Source: Novipirellula galeiformis
Lineage (GTDB): Bacteria > Planctomycetota > Planctomycetia > Pirellulales > Pirellulaceae
NCBI RefSeq assembly: GCF_007860095.1
Contig: NZ_SJPT01000002.1
Span: 372,001-436,000, forward strand
Reading direction: 5' to 3'
DNA length: 64,000 nucleotides
The notes below the pieces were generated by a model. The model was given only the letters and a program-made list of their open reading frames with translations. It did no database searches and had not been told where the DNA came from. Both the position numbers and the translations under genes were made by a program. Numbering within the stretch: position 1 is the stretch's first letter; every line of letters starts with the position of its first letter. Positions 8,736-16,822 of the stretch are shown in pieces.

Positions 8736-9422
8736 ATGACATCCTCTTCCTCGTGGTTAATTCATCAATGGGTCGTTGCTGGGATCGTTTCATCGGCATC
8801 GCGGTTCGTCCCGATTCCCTTTGTCGACGATGTGATTCGCGAAAAATGTCGCTGGTTTGTTGTCTCTCGCACGTTGGCGGCGCATCAGCAGAGCGAGGCG
8901 ATTGAGGCGTTGAAGCCGTACTACTCTAGTAGCGGCGATTCGCTGCGGGGGTGTCTGTTGGCGTTCATTCGTATGCCGCTCAAGGTGTTACTCTTTCCGA
9001 TCCGAAAACTGGTTGCCCTGGTAACCTCGATTCACGGCGTGCCGTTGGAAATCATGCGAATGGTTCTCGTCGGTCGTACGTTGGACCGTGTGCTTCGCGA
9101 TGGGGAGGTGCCCCCGACGTCAGGGCAAGCCGCGCGGATGCGGTTGGCATTCGACGACACGTTCACGCACATGGATTTTCGGGTGATTCGGGCCGCAATG
9201 TCGGATTCGTTGTCGAGCGTTAGCGGATGGAAGGCGGCGGCAATCGCGAGTGCGAAACAAATCTTGGGGCATGAAAAACGGTCCGATGAGACGTTGACGA
9301 CCGAGTCCCAGGTTGACACCGGAGCGGAGCGAGTCCAAGCGGTCCTCGAACGTCCCGAAACGCTCGAATTGTTTGCCGAGTTTGATCGACGTTTTGATGC
9401 GGCACTAAGTCGTCTGAATTGA
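8736..9422 (+). CDS. Conserved-looking hypothetical protein
   Basis: A 228-residue protein I cannot assign to a named family. It has an N-terminal amphipathic/hydrophobic region (IVSSASRFVPIPFVDDVIRE). A central segment combines basic and hydrophobic residues (LAFIRMPLKVLLFPIRKLVALVTS) and could be membrane-associated. A helical, charged C-terminal third has the aromatic-acidic ending LELFAEFDRRFDAALSRL. Composition and continuity argue for a real gene, and it ends 21 nt before an intrinsic terminator. Its neighbours are envelope-stress proteins, so a membrane-linked role is a guess. Confidence 0.65.
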   Translation: MTSSSSWLIHQWVVAGIVSSASRFVPIPFVDDVIREKCRWFVVSRTLAAHQQSEAIEALKPYYSSSGDSLRGCLLAFIRMPLKVLLFPIRKLVALVTSIHGVPLEIMRMVLVGRTLDRVLRDGEVPPTSGQAARMRLAFDDTFTHMDFRVIRAAMSDSLSSVSGWKAAAIASAKQILGHEKRSDETLTTESQVDTGAERVQAVLERPETLELFAEFDRRFDAALSRLN

Positions 9423-9442
9423 ACGCCGTTGTCGCAGTCTGC

Positions 9443-9464
9443 GGGGCGTGGGGACGCTCCTTTT
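9443..9464 (+). terminator. Rho-independent terminator
   Basis: The stem GGGGCGT (9443-9449) pairs with ACGCTCC (9454-9460) including one G-U pair, with a GGGG loop, and TTTT follows at 9461-9464. It lies 21 nt after the stop of the hypothetical gene ending at 9422, between convergent genes. Confidence 0.6.
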
Positions 9465-9553
9465 GCCTACTGCGGACACTCGGTTGGCCAATGAAGGCTC
9501 CGTTCTCGTCAGGCTGCATTTTGGCGGCCGATTTGATGATCGTACAAAGGACG

Positions 9554-10777
9554 TTAGCGAACCGTGTCGTCACCAGACTCGGGGACATCGGCATCTCCCG
9601 TTGTGGATGCGTCGGGTGAGGGTGCTCGCTCGTTGGCTGACGCTGCGCGATCGGCGGTAGACGCTGCGTGGCCGTTGGTCGAATCAGTCAAGGAAGGCTC
9701 GGCGTGAGAATCCCGAGCGGGTTTGGGCGGCAGACTGTCCAGGTGATTTTTCCGCCGTTGCTCCCATCGTTGACGCGCCAAGGCTTGCATATCGACATTC
9801 GCATCCTGTTCATCGACGATTTCCATTCCCAATAGCGTTTCGAGTACATCTTCCAACGTTACGATGCCTTCCAAACCGCCAAACGAGTCGACCACGATCG
9901 CGAGGTGTGAGCGTGATTCTACGAGCTGGTCCAAGGCAACCATAATGCTCTCATCCTCGTGGATCCGTTGCACCGGTCGGGCGTATTCACGCAGCGGCTT
10001 GTCGGTGACGCCCGAAGCGATCGCAGCTAATAGGTCGTTGCGCAACACAAAACCAGTGACCACGTCGCGCCGTTCTCGATACAGCGGAATACGCGAGGCC
10101 CAGGCTGTCTTTACTTCGTCGGCGATGGCGGACAACGGTTGGGACTCTTCTAAGGCGATCACCACGGTGTTGGGCGTCATGATCTCTTCGACCGTGATCG
10201 ACTCGAGTTTCAGCAGGTTGCGAAGGATCCGTGACTCGTAATGTTTCAACAACCCCTCGCGCGTCCCCAATTCCGCGACGGCAGCAATTTCGGCACGCGT
10301 GACCAACCGTTGTTGTTTGTTCCCGGCTAACCAGCGAGTGAGATGTTCGGAGAGCCAAACGAAGGGTAGCATCAACGGAATCAATTTCTCGATGGACCAC
10401 GCGATTGTGCCTGCCATTTGTCGCCAACGCAACGCTCCGATCGTCTTGGGAATGATCTCGCTGAAAACCAAAATCATGAGCGTCAACACCGCGCTGATGA
10501 GACCAAGGTAGTGATCGCCATAGATTCGTGCCGCTTGAGCGCCCACGCCCGCTGCGCCTACAGTATGTGCAATCGTATTCAGGCTGAGGATCGCAGCGAG
10601 GGGGCGGTCGATGTTCTCTTTCAAGCGAATCACACGCTGGGCGGATCGCGATTTGTCAGTGCGCCGCTCGGCAATGTAACTGGGGGTGATCGACAACAAG
10701 ACCGCTTCGGCAATCGAACACAAAAAGGAGACGCCAATTGCAATCGAGAGGTAGGTGATCAGAAGGAAATAGTCCAT
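9554..10777 (-). CDS. CNNM/CorC-HlyC family membrane protein with CBS pair
   Basis: A 407-residue protein with an N-terminal CNNM (DUF21) transmembrane domain of about 180 residues. Hallmarks are FLCSIAEAVLLSITPSY, a segment around LNTIAHTVGAAGVGAQAA, and the conserved VFSEIIPKTIGA. A tandem CBS region follows at about residues 195-310, including ITVEEIMTPNTVVIAL, SRIPLYRERRDVVTGFVLRN and GIVTLEDVLETLLG. The CorC_HlyC small C-terminal domain seems replaced by a polar, Ala/Ser/Pro-rich tail. The family is linked to Mg2+ or Co2+ transport and resistance, with CBS domains sensing adenine nucleotides; the transported ion cannot be read here. The hairpin-forming GCCTGCG/CGCAGGC (10817-10834) lies 40 bp upstream of its start. 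Confidence 0.9.
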   Translation of the reverse strand: MDYFLLITYLSIAIGVSFLCSIAEAVLLSITPSYIAERRTDKSRSAQRVIRLKENIDRPLAAILSLNTIAHTVGAAGVGAQAARIYGDHYLGLISAVLTLMILVFSEIIPKTIGALRWRQMAGTIAWSIEKLIPLMLPFVWLSEHLTRWLAGNKQQRLVTRAEIAAVAELGTREGLLKHYESRILRNLLKLESITVEEIMTPNTVVIALEESQPLSAIADEVKTAWASRIPLYRERRDVVTGFVLRNDLLAAIASGVTDKPLREYARPVQRIHEDESIMVALDQLVESRSHLAIVVDSFGGLEGIVTLEDVLETLLGMEIVDEQDANVDMQALARQRWEQRRKNHLDSLPPKPARDSHAEPSLTDSTNGHAASTADRAASANERAPSPDASTTGDADVPESGDDTVR

Positions 10778-11397
10778 GGTCGCACTAACCTCGATTGTTT
10801 ATACCAAGAGCGGTGTGCCTGCGCGATCGCAGGCCAAGTGACTCTAGGAGAGGGTTCAGGGATGAGAGCCAAGCGAAACACGTTTAACCGACAATGATGA
10901 TGAATACTAGCACCCGTTGGGAGTATCAATCAACTTGATCTCTCCAATCGCGGCGAGCTTGAGCACCCTGTTCCGCATCTACGGAGCGTCGAGGCCAGGT
11001 GACAAAAACGACGCCAAGGCAGGCGGATCCGATGGCACGCCGCACTCATCACAACGCGTCGCGGTATGGCAGGGCGGCGGAGAAGATTGCCGCGAGCTCA
11101 CCGCTGCCATTCTAGTTCCGATTCGCCCTGAATTCCTGCTCCGGCTTTGTGCAATCCGTGCGCCAAGGATTCACGTCCCAAGGATTCAAATTACGGTGAG
11201 CCAGCGTCGCGGCGGTGATACATCCTGTTCTACTTTCGAGCCTCGCGTTGCGGCCGCCTGGTGGATCGATTGGGGTTTGTTCACTCTCAATTGACATCAT
11301 GGCGCAATGTTTGCGGAGTTAGCTAACCGTTTCCAAGGACGAACGCGAGTTGTTCGTCCGATCGTTACCGCTCCCTCCGCTTACCACCGTGTCCCGC
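10778..11397. other. Intergenic region
   Basis: About 620 bp between divergent genes. The only structure I can support is a 7-bp inverted repeat GCCTGCG-cgat-CGCAGGC at 10817-10834, upstream of the CNNM-type gene; it could be an operator or a 5'-leader hairpin. A plus-strand frame at 10917-11294 lacks family features and is probably chance. Confidence 0.45.
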
Positions 11398-11604
11398 ATG
11401 ACTACTAAAAGATCTAACGTTGAACGGGTAACCCCCGAGCATGACAACTCGACGGTCGAAGAAATCAAAGAAGCGCTCACCGACGACCAGCACTCCATCG
11501 ACGAACGAGCCCCAGGATCACCGTTCACGCTGGTTGCGCTCAGCTACTTGGGCATTTTGGCGTTGGCTTGTTTAGTGATCGCCGCGTTCTTGTGGCTGAC
11601 CTGA
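11398..11604 (+). CDS. Small single-pass membrane protein
   Basis: A 68-residue protein of unknown function. A hydrophilic, acidic N-terminal half (VTPEHDNSTVEEIKEAL) is followed by one transmembrane segment that runs to the C-terminus (FTLVALSYLGILALACLVI). The frame remains open upstream only with a TTG codon, so the ATG at 11398 is preferred; no good SD is seen. It resembles other tail-anchored small proteins in this block but shares no motif with them. Confidence 0.5.
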   Translation: MTTKRSNVERVTPEHDNSTVEEIKEALTDDQHSIDERAPGSPFTLVALSYLGILALACLVIAAFLWLT

Positions 11605-11878
11605 GTCTGGCTTGCCGGGTTTGTTCTAACGGGCTTGTTCTACCTGGATGGGCTTATGCGGCCTGGCTTGCGGGGATTAGCATACCGGTGGAGACATCGC
11701 ACCGTTTCGTTGCACGATGGTGCACCCGGTTTATTCGGGGTTTGTCACGCATGAGAAGGAATTCACCGCGATTGCACGTTCACGCTAAGATTAATACGCG
11801 ACGTGTGTCTTGCAACGACGCAATTCATTTAGCGTCGGCGTGCGTGTGGCAATCGTGTGAACTTGCGTGGCAGCGGGA

Positions 11879-12238
11879 TTAGCTTTCTTCGGTCAGCTCT
11901 TTTACTTGCGACACGAGTGTATCCAGACTCGGACGCAGCTTATTGAGCATCGCCGTGGCTGTCCTGCCTTGCCCCAGTCTCGCTTCGTCGATCAATTGTT
12001 GGAGTTCCTCGACCGGTGTACCGGTCTCGAAAGTACTAAGCAATCCTTTGAGTGCGTGAGCGCTCTTCGCCGCCGCATCGAGTTGGTTTTCGTTCAGTTG
12101 GGTCTCCAGCTTAGCCAACATAGGTGGCGCGTCCTCGGCGACGATTTGGGCGAGCATGATCAAAATCTCCTCGTCCCCTCCTACACGTTGGAGTGCAGCA
12201 GTAAATCGGGTGCGCTGTGCTTTGCTGAATGCGGTCAT
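11879..12238 (-). CDS. Hpt (histidine phosphotransfer) domain protein
   Basis: A 119-residue single-domain four-helix protein. The phosphorylatable His is seen in SAHALKGLLSTF (H61 from the ATG at 12238), matching the H-x-L-K-G signature of Hpt domains that shuttle phosphate between receiver domains in multistep phosphorelays. The FxxALQRVGGDEEIL helix and LVSQVKELTEES end fit the family length of 100-120 aa. An in-frame TTG at 12256 would add six residues; I prefer the ATG. No histidine kinase or receiver gene lies in the window, so its partners are elsewhere. It is 44 bp downstream of the envelope-stress operon and could be its last gene. Confidence 0.85.
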   Translation of the reverse strand: MTAFSKAQRTRFTAALQRVGGDEEILIMLAQIVAEDAPPMLAKLETQLNENQLDAAAKSAHALKGLLSTFETGTPVEELQQLIDEARLGQGRTATAMLNKLRPSLDTLVSQVKELTEES

Positions 12239-12281
12239 CACAAGTTCATGCTTCAATTCGAGGTGTCGATCAGAACGCGTC

Positions 12282-12524
12282 CTACGGCTTCAGTTTCCAG
12301 CCCACAATGACTCCCAAGGCGAACGCCCAACAGGCGGCCACATCGGGATTGTCTTTCGCGTACGACTTGGCAAGACCAAATAGATCCTGAGCCGGCGCTT
12401 GAACGTAGTGTTTGGCGGCATCTTGAGCCATTTCGCCAGCGTTCGAGGCAACGCGATTAGCGGTTTCTTTTGCGTGCTGTGACATCGTATCTCCCTGTGG
12501 GTGTGGTTTGGGGGTCGTCGACAT
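12282..12524 (-). CDS. Small tail-anchored protein, VGWKL type (copy 1)
   Basis: An 80-residue protein (66 residues if it begins at the internal ATG at 12485, which has GGGAG just upstream; the 12524 ATG also has GAGG, so both are possible). An Ala-rich amphipathic helix is followed by YVQAPAQDLFGLAKSYAKDNPDVAACWAF and a C-terminal hydrophobic ALGVIVGWKLKP anchor. It is clearly paralogous to the protein at 22364-22597, sharing the PDVAAxWxFxLGxxVGWKL ending. The function is unknown. It starts 5 bp after the stop of the holin-family gene and is the last or next-to-last gene of the operon. Confidence 0.8.
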   Translation of the reverse strand: MSTTPKPHPQGDTMSQHAKETANRVASNAGEMAQDAAKHYVQAPAQDLFGLAKSYAKDNPDVAACWAFALGVIVGWKLKP

Positions 12525-12529
12525 TTGAT

Positions 12530-13054
12530 TTACCTCGGAATGGGTGAGTTGCGTTGACGGGCGGGGCTTGCGGCTGAGTCCCAGGATGAATCGGGATACT
12601 CCGCGGGCTCATCATCGGGAAACGATTCACGGCGGATTTGATTTCTCGGCGATGTGTCCGGATTGACCAGGGTTGCCTTTAGCCAACGCAGGTTCTCGCT
12701 AAATTCGGATTTGCTTTCGCTCATCGCCGCGGCGGCGGATTGTAACGCCACCGCGGCGATCCAGCCCAATAGGGCGACGATTGAAAAGAATACGCCACCG
12801 GCAATTAGCAAGGCACCGCCGTTGGAAAGCTGGGTCATTTCTGCGAGCAAAAAAGCGGTCCCAATCATCACCACGGTAAGCGCCGATCCGGCCAACGTCG
12901 CGGCAATGCCGCCGCAAATGGCCGCGCGGACGAGCTTACGCTTCGCTTCCTGGGCGTCAACGGATAGCAGTTCCCATTGAAGCTCAAACAAGTCGATGAC
13001 ATCTTGGCTGAGCCGCTGAAAGCTCGATCGTGGATTACTTGTCGGATTTGACAT
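12530..13054 (-). CDS. Phage-holin-superfamily membrane protein (YqjE / Phage_holin_3_6 type)
   Basis: A 174-residue membrane protein. An N-terminal amphipathic segment FQRLSQDVIDLFELQWELLSVDAQEAKRKL is typical of the Phage_holin_3_6 (YqjE, formerly DUF1469) family. Two adjacent transmembrane helices follow at about 45-72 and 80-108. The C-terminal tail is polar and Pro/Ser-rich. These proteins are chromosomal and need not be phage lysis genes; in Escherichia coli YqjE sits with the DUF883 protein YqjD and with YqjK. Here it lies 6 bp downstream of one small anchored-protein gene and is followed 5 bp later by the VGWKL protein, which is the same type of arrangement. Confidence 0.85.
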   Translation of the reverse strand: MSNPTSNPRSSFQRLSQDVIDLFELQWELLSVDAQEAKRKLVRAAICGGIAATLAGSALTVVMIGTAFLLAEMTQLSNGGALLIAGGVFFSIVALLGWIAAVALQSAAAAMSESKSEFSENLRWLKATLVNPDTSPRNQIRRESFPDDEPAEYPDSSWDSAASPARQRNSPIPR

Positions 13055-13060
13055 TGTGAT

Positions 13061-13306
13061 TTACCAAGTCTTGCGTTTGAGGAGCCAACCGAGTGCCACC
13101 CCTGTCGCGACGGCGGCAACCACCGCGATCGTCGGGCTCGTCGCGATGGCATCATGAAGCCGTTGAGGCAATCGATGTTCCTCACGACGGATGGCATGCA
13201 TGTGAGCCCGCTGCAGATGCGGTGACTCGTCGTGGACACGGTCTTCCGCCGGAGGGTGTTCCACATAACGCGGGTTTCCGGGACGTTTTTCAGAAGGTGC
13301 GATCAT
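13061..13306 (-). CDS. Small C-terminally anchored protein
   Basis: An 81-residue protein from the ATG at 13306, overlapping the upstream gene's end by 17 bp, as is usual in tight operons. The first ~50 residues are polar and His/Arg/Glu-rich (HMHAIRREEHRLPQRLHDA). The C-terminus is a glycine-containing transmembrane helix, SPTIAVVAAVATGVALGWLL, followed by KRKTW. This anchor type is shared with DUF883/ElaB/YqjD proteins. The frame can be extended to 13369, but those codons lie inside the upstream gene. The function is unknown. Confidence 0.65.
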   Translation of the reverse strand: MIAPSEKRPGNPRYVEHPPAEDRVHDESPHLQRAHMHAIRREEHRLPQRLHDAIATSPTIAVVAAVATGVALGWLLKRKTW

Positions 13307-13715
13307 GATATTCTGTGGCTCGATCTTTAATGGACGGATACAGTGAGTGATACTTGCTTGAAAACGCATGCGAGATCTGAGTCGTCGCCATCGTGGCCGC
13401 TTGCCGCAGTAACAACGTTGCGACCGCGCCAGCGATTCCGCCTAGAACCCCGCGTGGCGCGGGGGCATCGGGCGCGGATTGGCGTTCCACTACCACCGGA
13501 TGGGATCCGCGTTTGCCAGGAACCAACATGTAGCCAAGCACCGTCGCGGCGGCTAGGATCGGCCAGGGGTGCCGTGCCATGTGGTACTTCCAATCCGATA
13601 ACTGCTTGACGCGTTGCCGCGCGTCATCGACATCGTAGGGAAGCTCGCTGCGGATTTCTCGCATGCGGACCCGAATCGCCTCGGACTGCTTGCGGGTTGC
13701 TAGGGTGGTTGCCAT
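13290..13715 (-). CDS. Small membrane protein of the stress operon
   Basis: A 141-residue protein of unknown function. The helical N-terminus RVRMREIRSELPYDVDDARQRVKQL is followed by DWKYHMARHPWPILAAATVLGYMLVPGKR, a Trp-flanked transmembrane segment. After a Pro-rich linker, a second, Gly/Ala-rich hydrophobic segment follows (GVLGGIAGAVATLLLRQAA). The first half resembles proteins with a DUF3618/YqjK-like layout (short helix, Trp-Pro, membrane anchor), but I cannot assign it firmly. It starts 2 bp after the upstream CsbD-fusion stop, so the two are surely co-transcribed. Confidence 0.7.
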   Translation of the reverse strand: MATTLATRKQSEAIRVRMREIRSELPYDVDDARQRVKQLSDWKYHMARHPWPILAAATVLGYMLVPGKRGSHPVVVERQSAPDAPAPRGVLGGIAGAVATLLLRQAATMATTQISHAFSSKYHSLYPSIKDRATEYHDRTF

Positions 13716-13717
13716 GA

Positions 13718-14149
13718 CTATTTCTTTCGGCCCATGAACAGAATTGCCCCTGCTGCGATGCCGAGGCCAAAGGCGATCGCCAACGACTCGCCGGGGCGTT
13801 TACGAACGGTTTCATTTACGGTTGCCGAGAGATCTCCCGATTGAGCGGCAAATCGCTTGGCTTGATCTCGAGCGTATTGCCCTGCATCAGACGCCATCTG
13901 TTGAGCGGCGTCACTGTATTGTTGGACCTTCTGGGCGGCTTGGTCTCCCATGCTGGCACCGAACAGGCTATCGATAAACTTTTCAACCTCATTGCGCGTG
14001 GCACCCGTTTTTTGTTGGACCACGCCGACCAATCGGTCCGTGGAACCCTCGGCGCGCCGCAGGTCATCATCGGTCAATTGCGCCCAATGTTCCTTCAGAC
14101 GCCCCTTGACCTCGTTCCAGTGACCGCGGATTTGTTCTCGATTTGCCAT
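13718..14149 (-). CDS. CsbD-like protein fused to a DUF883-type membrane anchor (copy 1)
   Basis: A 143-residue protein. The start at 14149 is fixed by AGGAG just upstream and by the canonical CsbD N-terminus [19 protein letters not shown]. The CsbD domain (about residues 1-65) has [18 protein letters not shown] and a [16 protein letters not shown] helix. The rest is a heptad-like Ala/Gln/Asp-rich helix and a C-terminal glycine-zipper membrane segment, [20 protein letters not shown], ending GRKK, like the ElaB/YqjD/DUF883 tail anchor. CsbD proteins are general-stress proteins (sigma-B regulated in Bacillus) of unknown mechanism. This is the first gene of a tight five-gene operon, and its paralogue lies at 22689-23147. 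Confidence 0.85.
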   Translation of the reverse strand: MANREQIRGHWNEVKGRLKEHWAQLTDDDLRRAEGSTDRLVGVVQQKTGATRNEVEKFIDSLFGASMGDQAAQKVQQYSDAAQQMASDAGQYARDQAKRFAAQSGDLSATVNETVRKRPGESLAIAFGLGIAAGAILFMGRKK

Positions 14150-14567
14150 CGCTATCTCCTGTGTGCGTTTGGTTCGTTGTGCTCGCGTTTGTGCTCGCCT
14201 TGTCGCGGCGAATACAACGAGTGGAAATGAGCATATGCACGTGACGTGCCATAACCTGTGATCCCAACACACAAACCAGATTCTGAAGCCAATCTCGGCA
14301 TGGAACGCACTATTTGTGGTCGCCAACGCACCAAAATGCTTGGCTAGCGATCAGCAAGGATTTTAACGACGCGAATCGACGCCAGAATGTCTCAAGGAGA
14401 CGCCAAAACCAAGCGGCGATGACGTTGGAGGGCGTCGAGATGTGAGTTGCGGCACACCAAGTGCATTCATGGGGGGATGTCATTCCAGTGTGGTTCGTGT
14501 GTGGGATCCAAGCGATGGATTCAACCCATTGAACGATACGAGTCCCCCCTTTACACCTGAGGCGATC
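14150..14567. other. Divergent regulatory region between the CsbD-fusion operon and the DUF892 gene
   Basis: About 420 bp separate the two divergent stress genes, so promoters for both must lie here. The two starts have good ribosome sites (AGGAG at the CsbD end, GAGG at the DUF892 end). I could not identify sigma-factor hexamers with confidence, and the open frames extending into this region are not supported. Confidence 0.5.
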
Positions 14568-15068
14568 ATGAAACTCAACTCTCTAGAAAAGTTGTATGTG
14601 CACGAACTGAAAGACCTTTACAGTGCTGAGAATCAACTGCTCGACGCGCTTCCCAAAATGCGTGATGCCGCGCACAATGCCGACTTAAAGGCGGCATTTG
14701 CCAATCATTTGGAGGAGACCAAGACGCACGTTGCTCGCTTGGAAACGCTGTTTGCCGACCTCGACTTCGAGCCCGGCGGGCACAAATGTGCGGCGATGGA
14801 GGGATTGATCAAGGAAGGGGAAGACATGATCCAAGAGGACATCGAACCGGAAGTGCTGGATGCGGGGTTGATCGCGGCAGCTCAGCGCGTTGAGCACTAC
14901 GAGATGGCAGGCTACGGAACCGCGCGAACCCACGCTGAAAAGCTCGGGCATCAGGAAGCGGCTGATTTATTGCAGTTGACGTTGAACGAAGAGGGGCTCG
15001 CGGATCAAACGCTGTCCCGCTTGGCGGAACGCAAAATCAACTTTCTCGCGCTGGGCGCGATTGGCTAG
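14568..15068 (+). CDS. DUF892 / YciF-family ferritin-like protein
   Basis: A 166-residue protein of the YciF/DUF892 family, a ferritin-like four-helix bundle. It opens with LEKLYVHELKDLYSAENQLL, the family signature. It continues through ALPKMRDAA, FANHLEETKTHVARLETLF, and later VEHYEMAGYGTARTHAEKLGH. The Glu/His residues in these helices form the family's di-metal site. The start at 14568 has GAGG 5 nt upstream; the frame extends back to 14442 but without family residues. In enterobacteria YciF is an osmotic/general-stress protein. It is transcribed divergently from the CsbD-fusion operon, which suggests shared regulation. Confidence 0.9.
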   Translation: MKLNSLEKLYVHELKDLYSAENQLLDALPKMRDAAHNADLKAAFANHLEETKTHVARLETLFADLDFEPGGHKCAAMEGLIKEGEDMIQEDIEPEVLDAGLIAAAQRVEHYEMAGYGTARTHAEKLGHQEAADLLQLTLNEEGLADQTLSRLAERKINFLALGAIG

Positions 15069-15416
15069 AATCGCGAAGCCGCGTCCGAGCTGCGCAGGGG
15101 GGTGTGAAACCGATTCGAATTTTCGAAGCGGCAGAATTATCGATTCGGCCTTGCTGACGGGCCGAATGCAGTTCGGGTACGATGCCCCGTGGGATGACCC
15201 CGTACGATTAACCCGCCGCGGCTGTCGATCTGACAATGCGGCGGAATCGACATTCCAATCCGCTTGTGGAGCGGCGGACGCCGTTCAGTGATTTACGGTT
15301 CGCCGTGCCCGTTCTCGGTCCGGCGTTCTGCGCACAATTTAGCTAGCGACTTTAGCGAACGCACCAACAACGAATTTGACCCATGATGAACCACACCGAA
15401 ACGATGCTGGAGTGCA
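15069..15416. other. Intergenic region with a hairpin
   Basis: About 350 bp. A perfect 8-bp inverted repeat ATTCGGCC (15143-15150) / GGCCGAAT (15160-15167) lies 75 nt after the DUF892 stop, but it has no T-run, so it may be a weak terminator or an operator for the protease gene at 15417. No gene is seen. Confidence 0.45.
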
Positions 15417-16268
15417 ATGGCCACTGATCTATGGACGGCGATCGCTGTGATGACGACGATCTCGTTGGCGTTTGGCTTGGTAGCCGGAGGGTACGCTTAT
15501 TCCAATAAGGGGCAACGTACGATCTTGACGCTCACCTTGGCCGTGCTTGGCATGGTGTACTTTTTGTTTTACGCCTCCGGCCAACTGTTTTGGGCCCGGA
15601 TGGTGCCGGCATCGGCGGCCATCATCTACACCAATTTTGCGGCGATCTTTGCCGCGCTGGCTGCGGGATGGGCTTGGCGTCTACCCAACACGCCCAAATG
15701 GCGACGGGCCATTTTGACTTCGTTATTAGCTGCGGGGTCCTTGGCCGCGATCCTGTGGCCGCTGTTATCGATTGCGGTACGGCCACCGCCGAACGGGGGC
15801 GATGACTGGGAAAATGGGGTTGCGATGCAAACGTCGTGGGCCACGTGTAGTCCAGCCGCAGCAGCCACCTTTTTTCGGGCCGAAGGGATTGAGGTTACGG
15901 AATCGCAAATGATCCCGCTCTGCTTGAGCGATTCAAGCGGCACTCCCACGCTGGGCCTGTATCGCGGGATCAAACTGATTGCCCAACAACACGATCGCGA
16001 AGTGGAAGTGATCAACGAAACGCTCGATGAAATGCTCACCAAAAACGATTGGCCGGTGATCATGATGGTCGAGTTGCCCTACGGTGTCGAAGATCGTCGC
16101 TATGCGGATCATTGGGGCTGGATTCCCGGGATGGGACACTCGGTGGTGGCGTTTGGGCGTACCCGCGATGGCCGAGTTGTGATCGGGGATCCGTCGGTCG
16201 GCTTGGAGGTATGGAGCGAAGAGGATTTAAAAGTGTTGTGGCATGGCAGCGGGATCCGAATCAAGTAG
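15417..16268 (+). CDS. Membrane-anchored C39-like cysteine protease domain protein
   Basis: A 283-residue protein with four hydrophobic helices in the first ~125 residues and a C-terminal papain-fold domain of the peptidase C39-like family. The catalytic Cys is seen in SWATCSPAAAATFF (C144), the His in GMGHSVVAFG (H241) and the third residue in VIGDPSVG (D258), in canonical order and spacing. The Gln/Trp before Cys (MQTSWATC) fits the oxyanion region. C39 enzymes cut double-glycine leaders in transporter complexes, but this one lacks ABC domains, so it may be a stand-alone processing enzyme or a binding protein. The start has GGAG 5 nt upstream. No leader-peptide substrate gene is visible nearby. 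Confidence 0.8.
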   Translation: MATDLWTAIAVMTTISLAFGLVAGGYAYSNKGQRTILTLTLAVLGMVYFLFYASGQLFWARMVPASAAIIYTNFAAIFAALAAGWAWRLPNTPKWRRAILTSLLAAGSLAAILWPLLSIAVRPPPNGGDDWENGVAMQTSWATCSPAAAATFFRAEGIEVTESQMIPLCLSDSSGTPTLGLYRGIKLIAQQHDREVEVINETLDEMLTKNDWPVIMMVELPYGVEDRRYADHWGWIPGMGHSVVAFGRTRDGRVVIGDPSVGLEVWSEEDLKVLWHGSGIRIK

Positions 16269-16292
16269 CGAACCGATGCCGCGGCAACCAAG

Positions 16293-16658
16293 CTACTGCG
16301 GAGACGGCACTGCGTCGGTTGGCGTGATCGGTTCTGTTTCCGTAGTCGGGGCCGGTTTTACGATCGCTTCACGTTGGCCGAGTTTGTCTAATTTGCGACT
16401 CAGCTCGCTCTCGGCATCTCGGATCATGGCATCGGCTTCGCGTTTCGCGTCCCGCACCTCCTGTTTCGCGTCGTCTTGCGCATCCGCGATCATGTCAACC
16501 GCCTCCGCTTCGGATTCAGCGATAATGTCGGCTGCTTTTTCACGCGCCGCTTCGAGGTCTTCTTGCGCCTGCTCGGCTTCTTCGCGGGGCGTGGTTGGTT
16601 CGCGAGTGCAGCCCAAAAAGAAGAGACTAAACGCGATCATGACAAAACGATTGAACAT
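16293..16658 (-). CDS. Putative lipoprotein with long coiled coil
   Basis: A 121-residue protein. The start at 16658 is chosen because GGGAG lies 8 nt upstream and the signal peptide begins there. A lipobox-like LFFLGC places the acylated Cys at residue 17. The body is a continuous charged helix from about 25 to 95, rich in Ala, Glu and Asp (EEAEQAQEDLEAAREKAADI, then repeated EA/DA blocks), which should form a coiled coil. The tail is Thr/Pro-rich. The function is unknown; a periplasmic spacer or peptidoglycan-proximal role is a guess. The gene is convergent with the C39-like protein gene. Confidence 0.75.
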   Translation of the reverse strand: MFNRFVMIAFSLFFLGCTREPTTPREEAEQAQEDLEAAREKAADIIAESEAEAVDMIADAQDDAKQEVRDAKREADAMIRDAESELSRKLDKLGQREAIVKPAPTTETEPITPTDAVPSPQ

Positions 16659-16775
16659 GGTATGACTCCCTTGGATCGGCACCGTTTGATGCCGTACGTA
16701 TCGTGCGAGAATTTTGTGTCGAGATTCATTTGTGAGTGGGAGGATTACTGATGGGGCAGACCTACGTCACCCCGC

Positions 16776-16789
16776 ATGGCGATCGCCAT
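16776..16789. promoter_or_regulatory. 14-bp perfect palindrome
   Basis: ATGGCGATCGCCAT reads identically on both strands. It lies between the lipoprotein gene and the end of the AI-2E permease gene. It could be a protein-binding site or a chance palindrome; no partner site is seen. Confidence 0.3.
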
Positions 16790-16822
16790 CGCGTGAAATG
16801 GGCCCCCCGTCCTTGGCTGTAA

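Noticed and set aside
10817-10834. GCGATCGC-containing palindromes as HIP1-type signals
   Set aside because: Only a few occurrences are seen and they are not over-represented to the eye; a chance hairpin is enough to explain them.
12530-13054. Phage origin of the holin-family gene
   Set aside because: No phage structural, integrase or lysis genes are nearby, and the Phage_holin_3_6/YqjE family is commonly chromosomal in stress operons.
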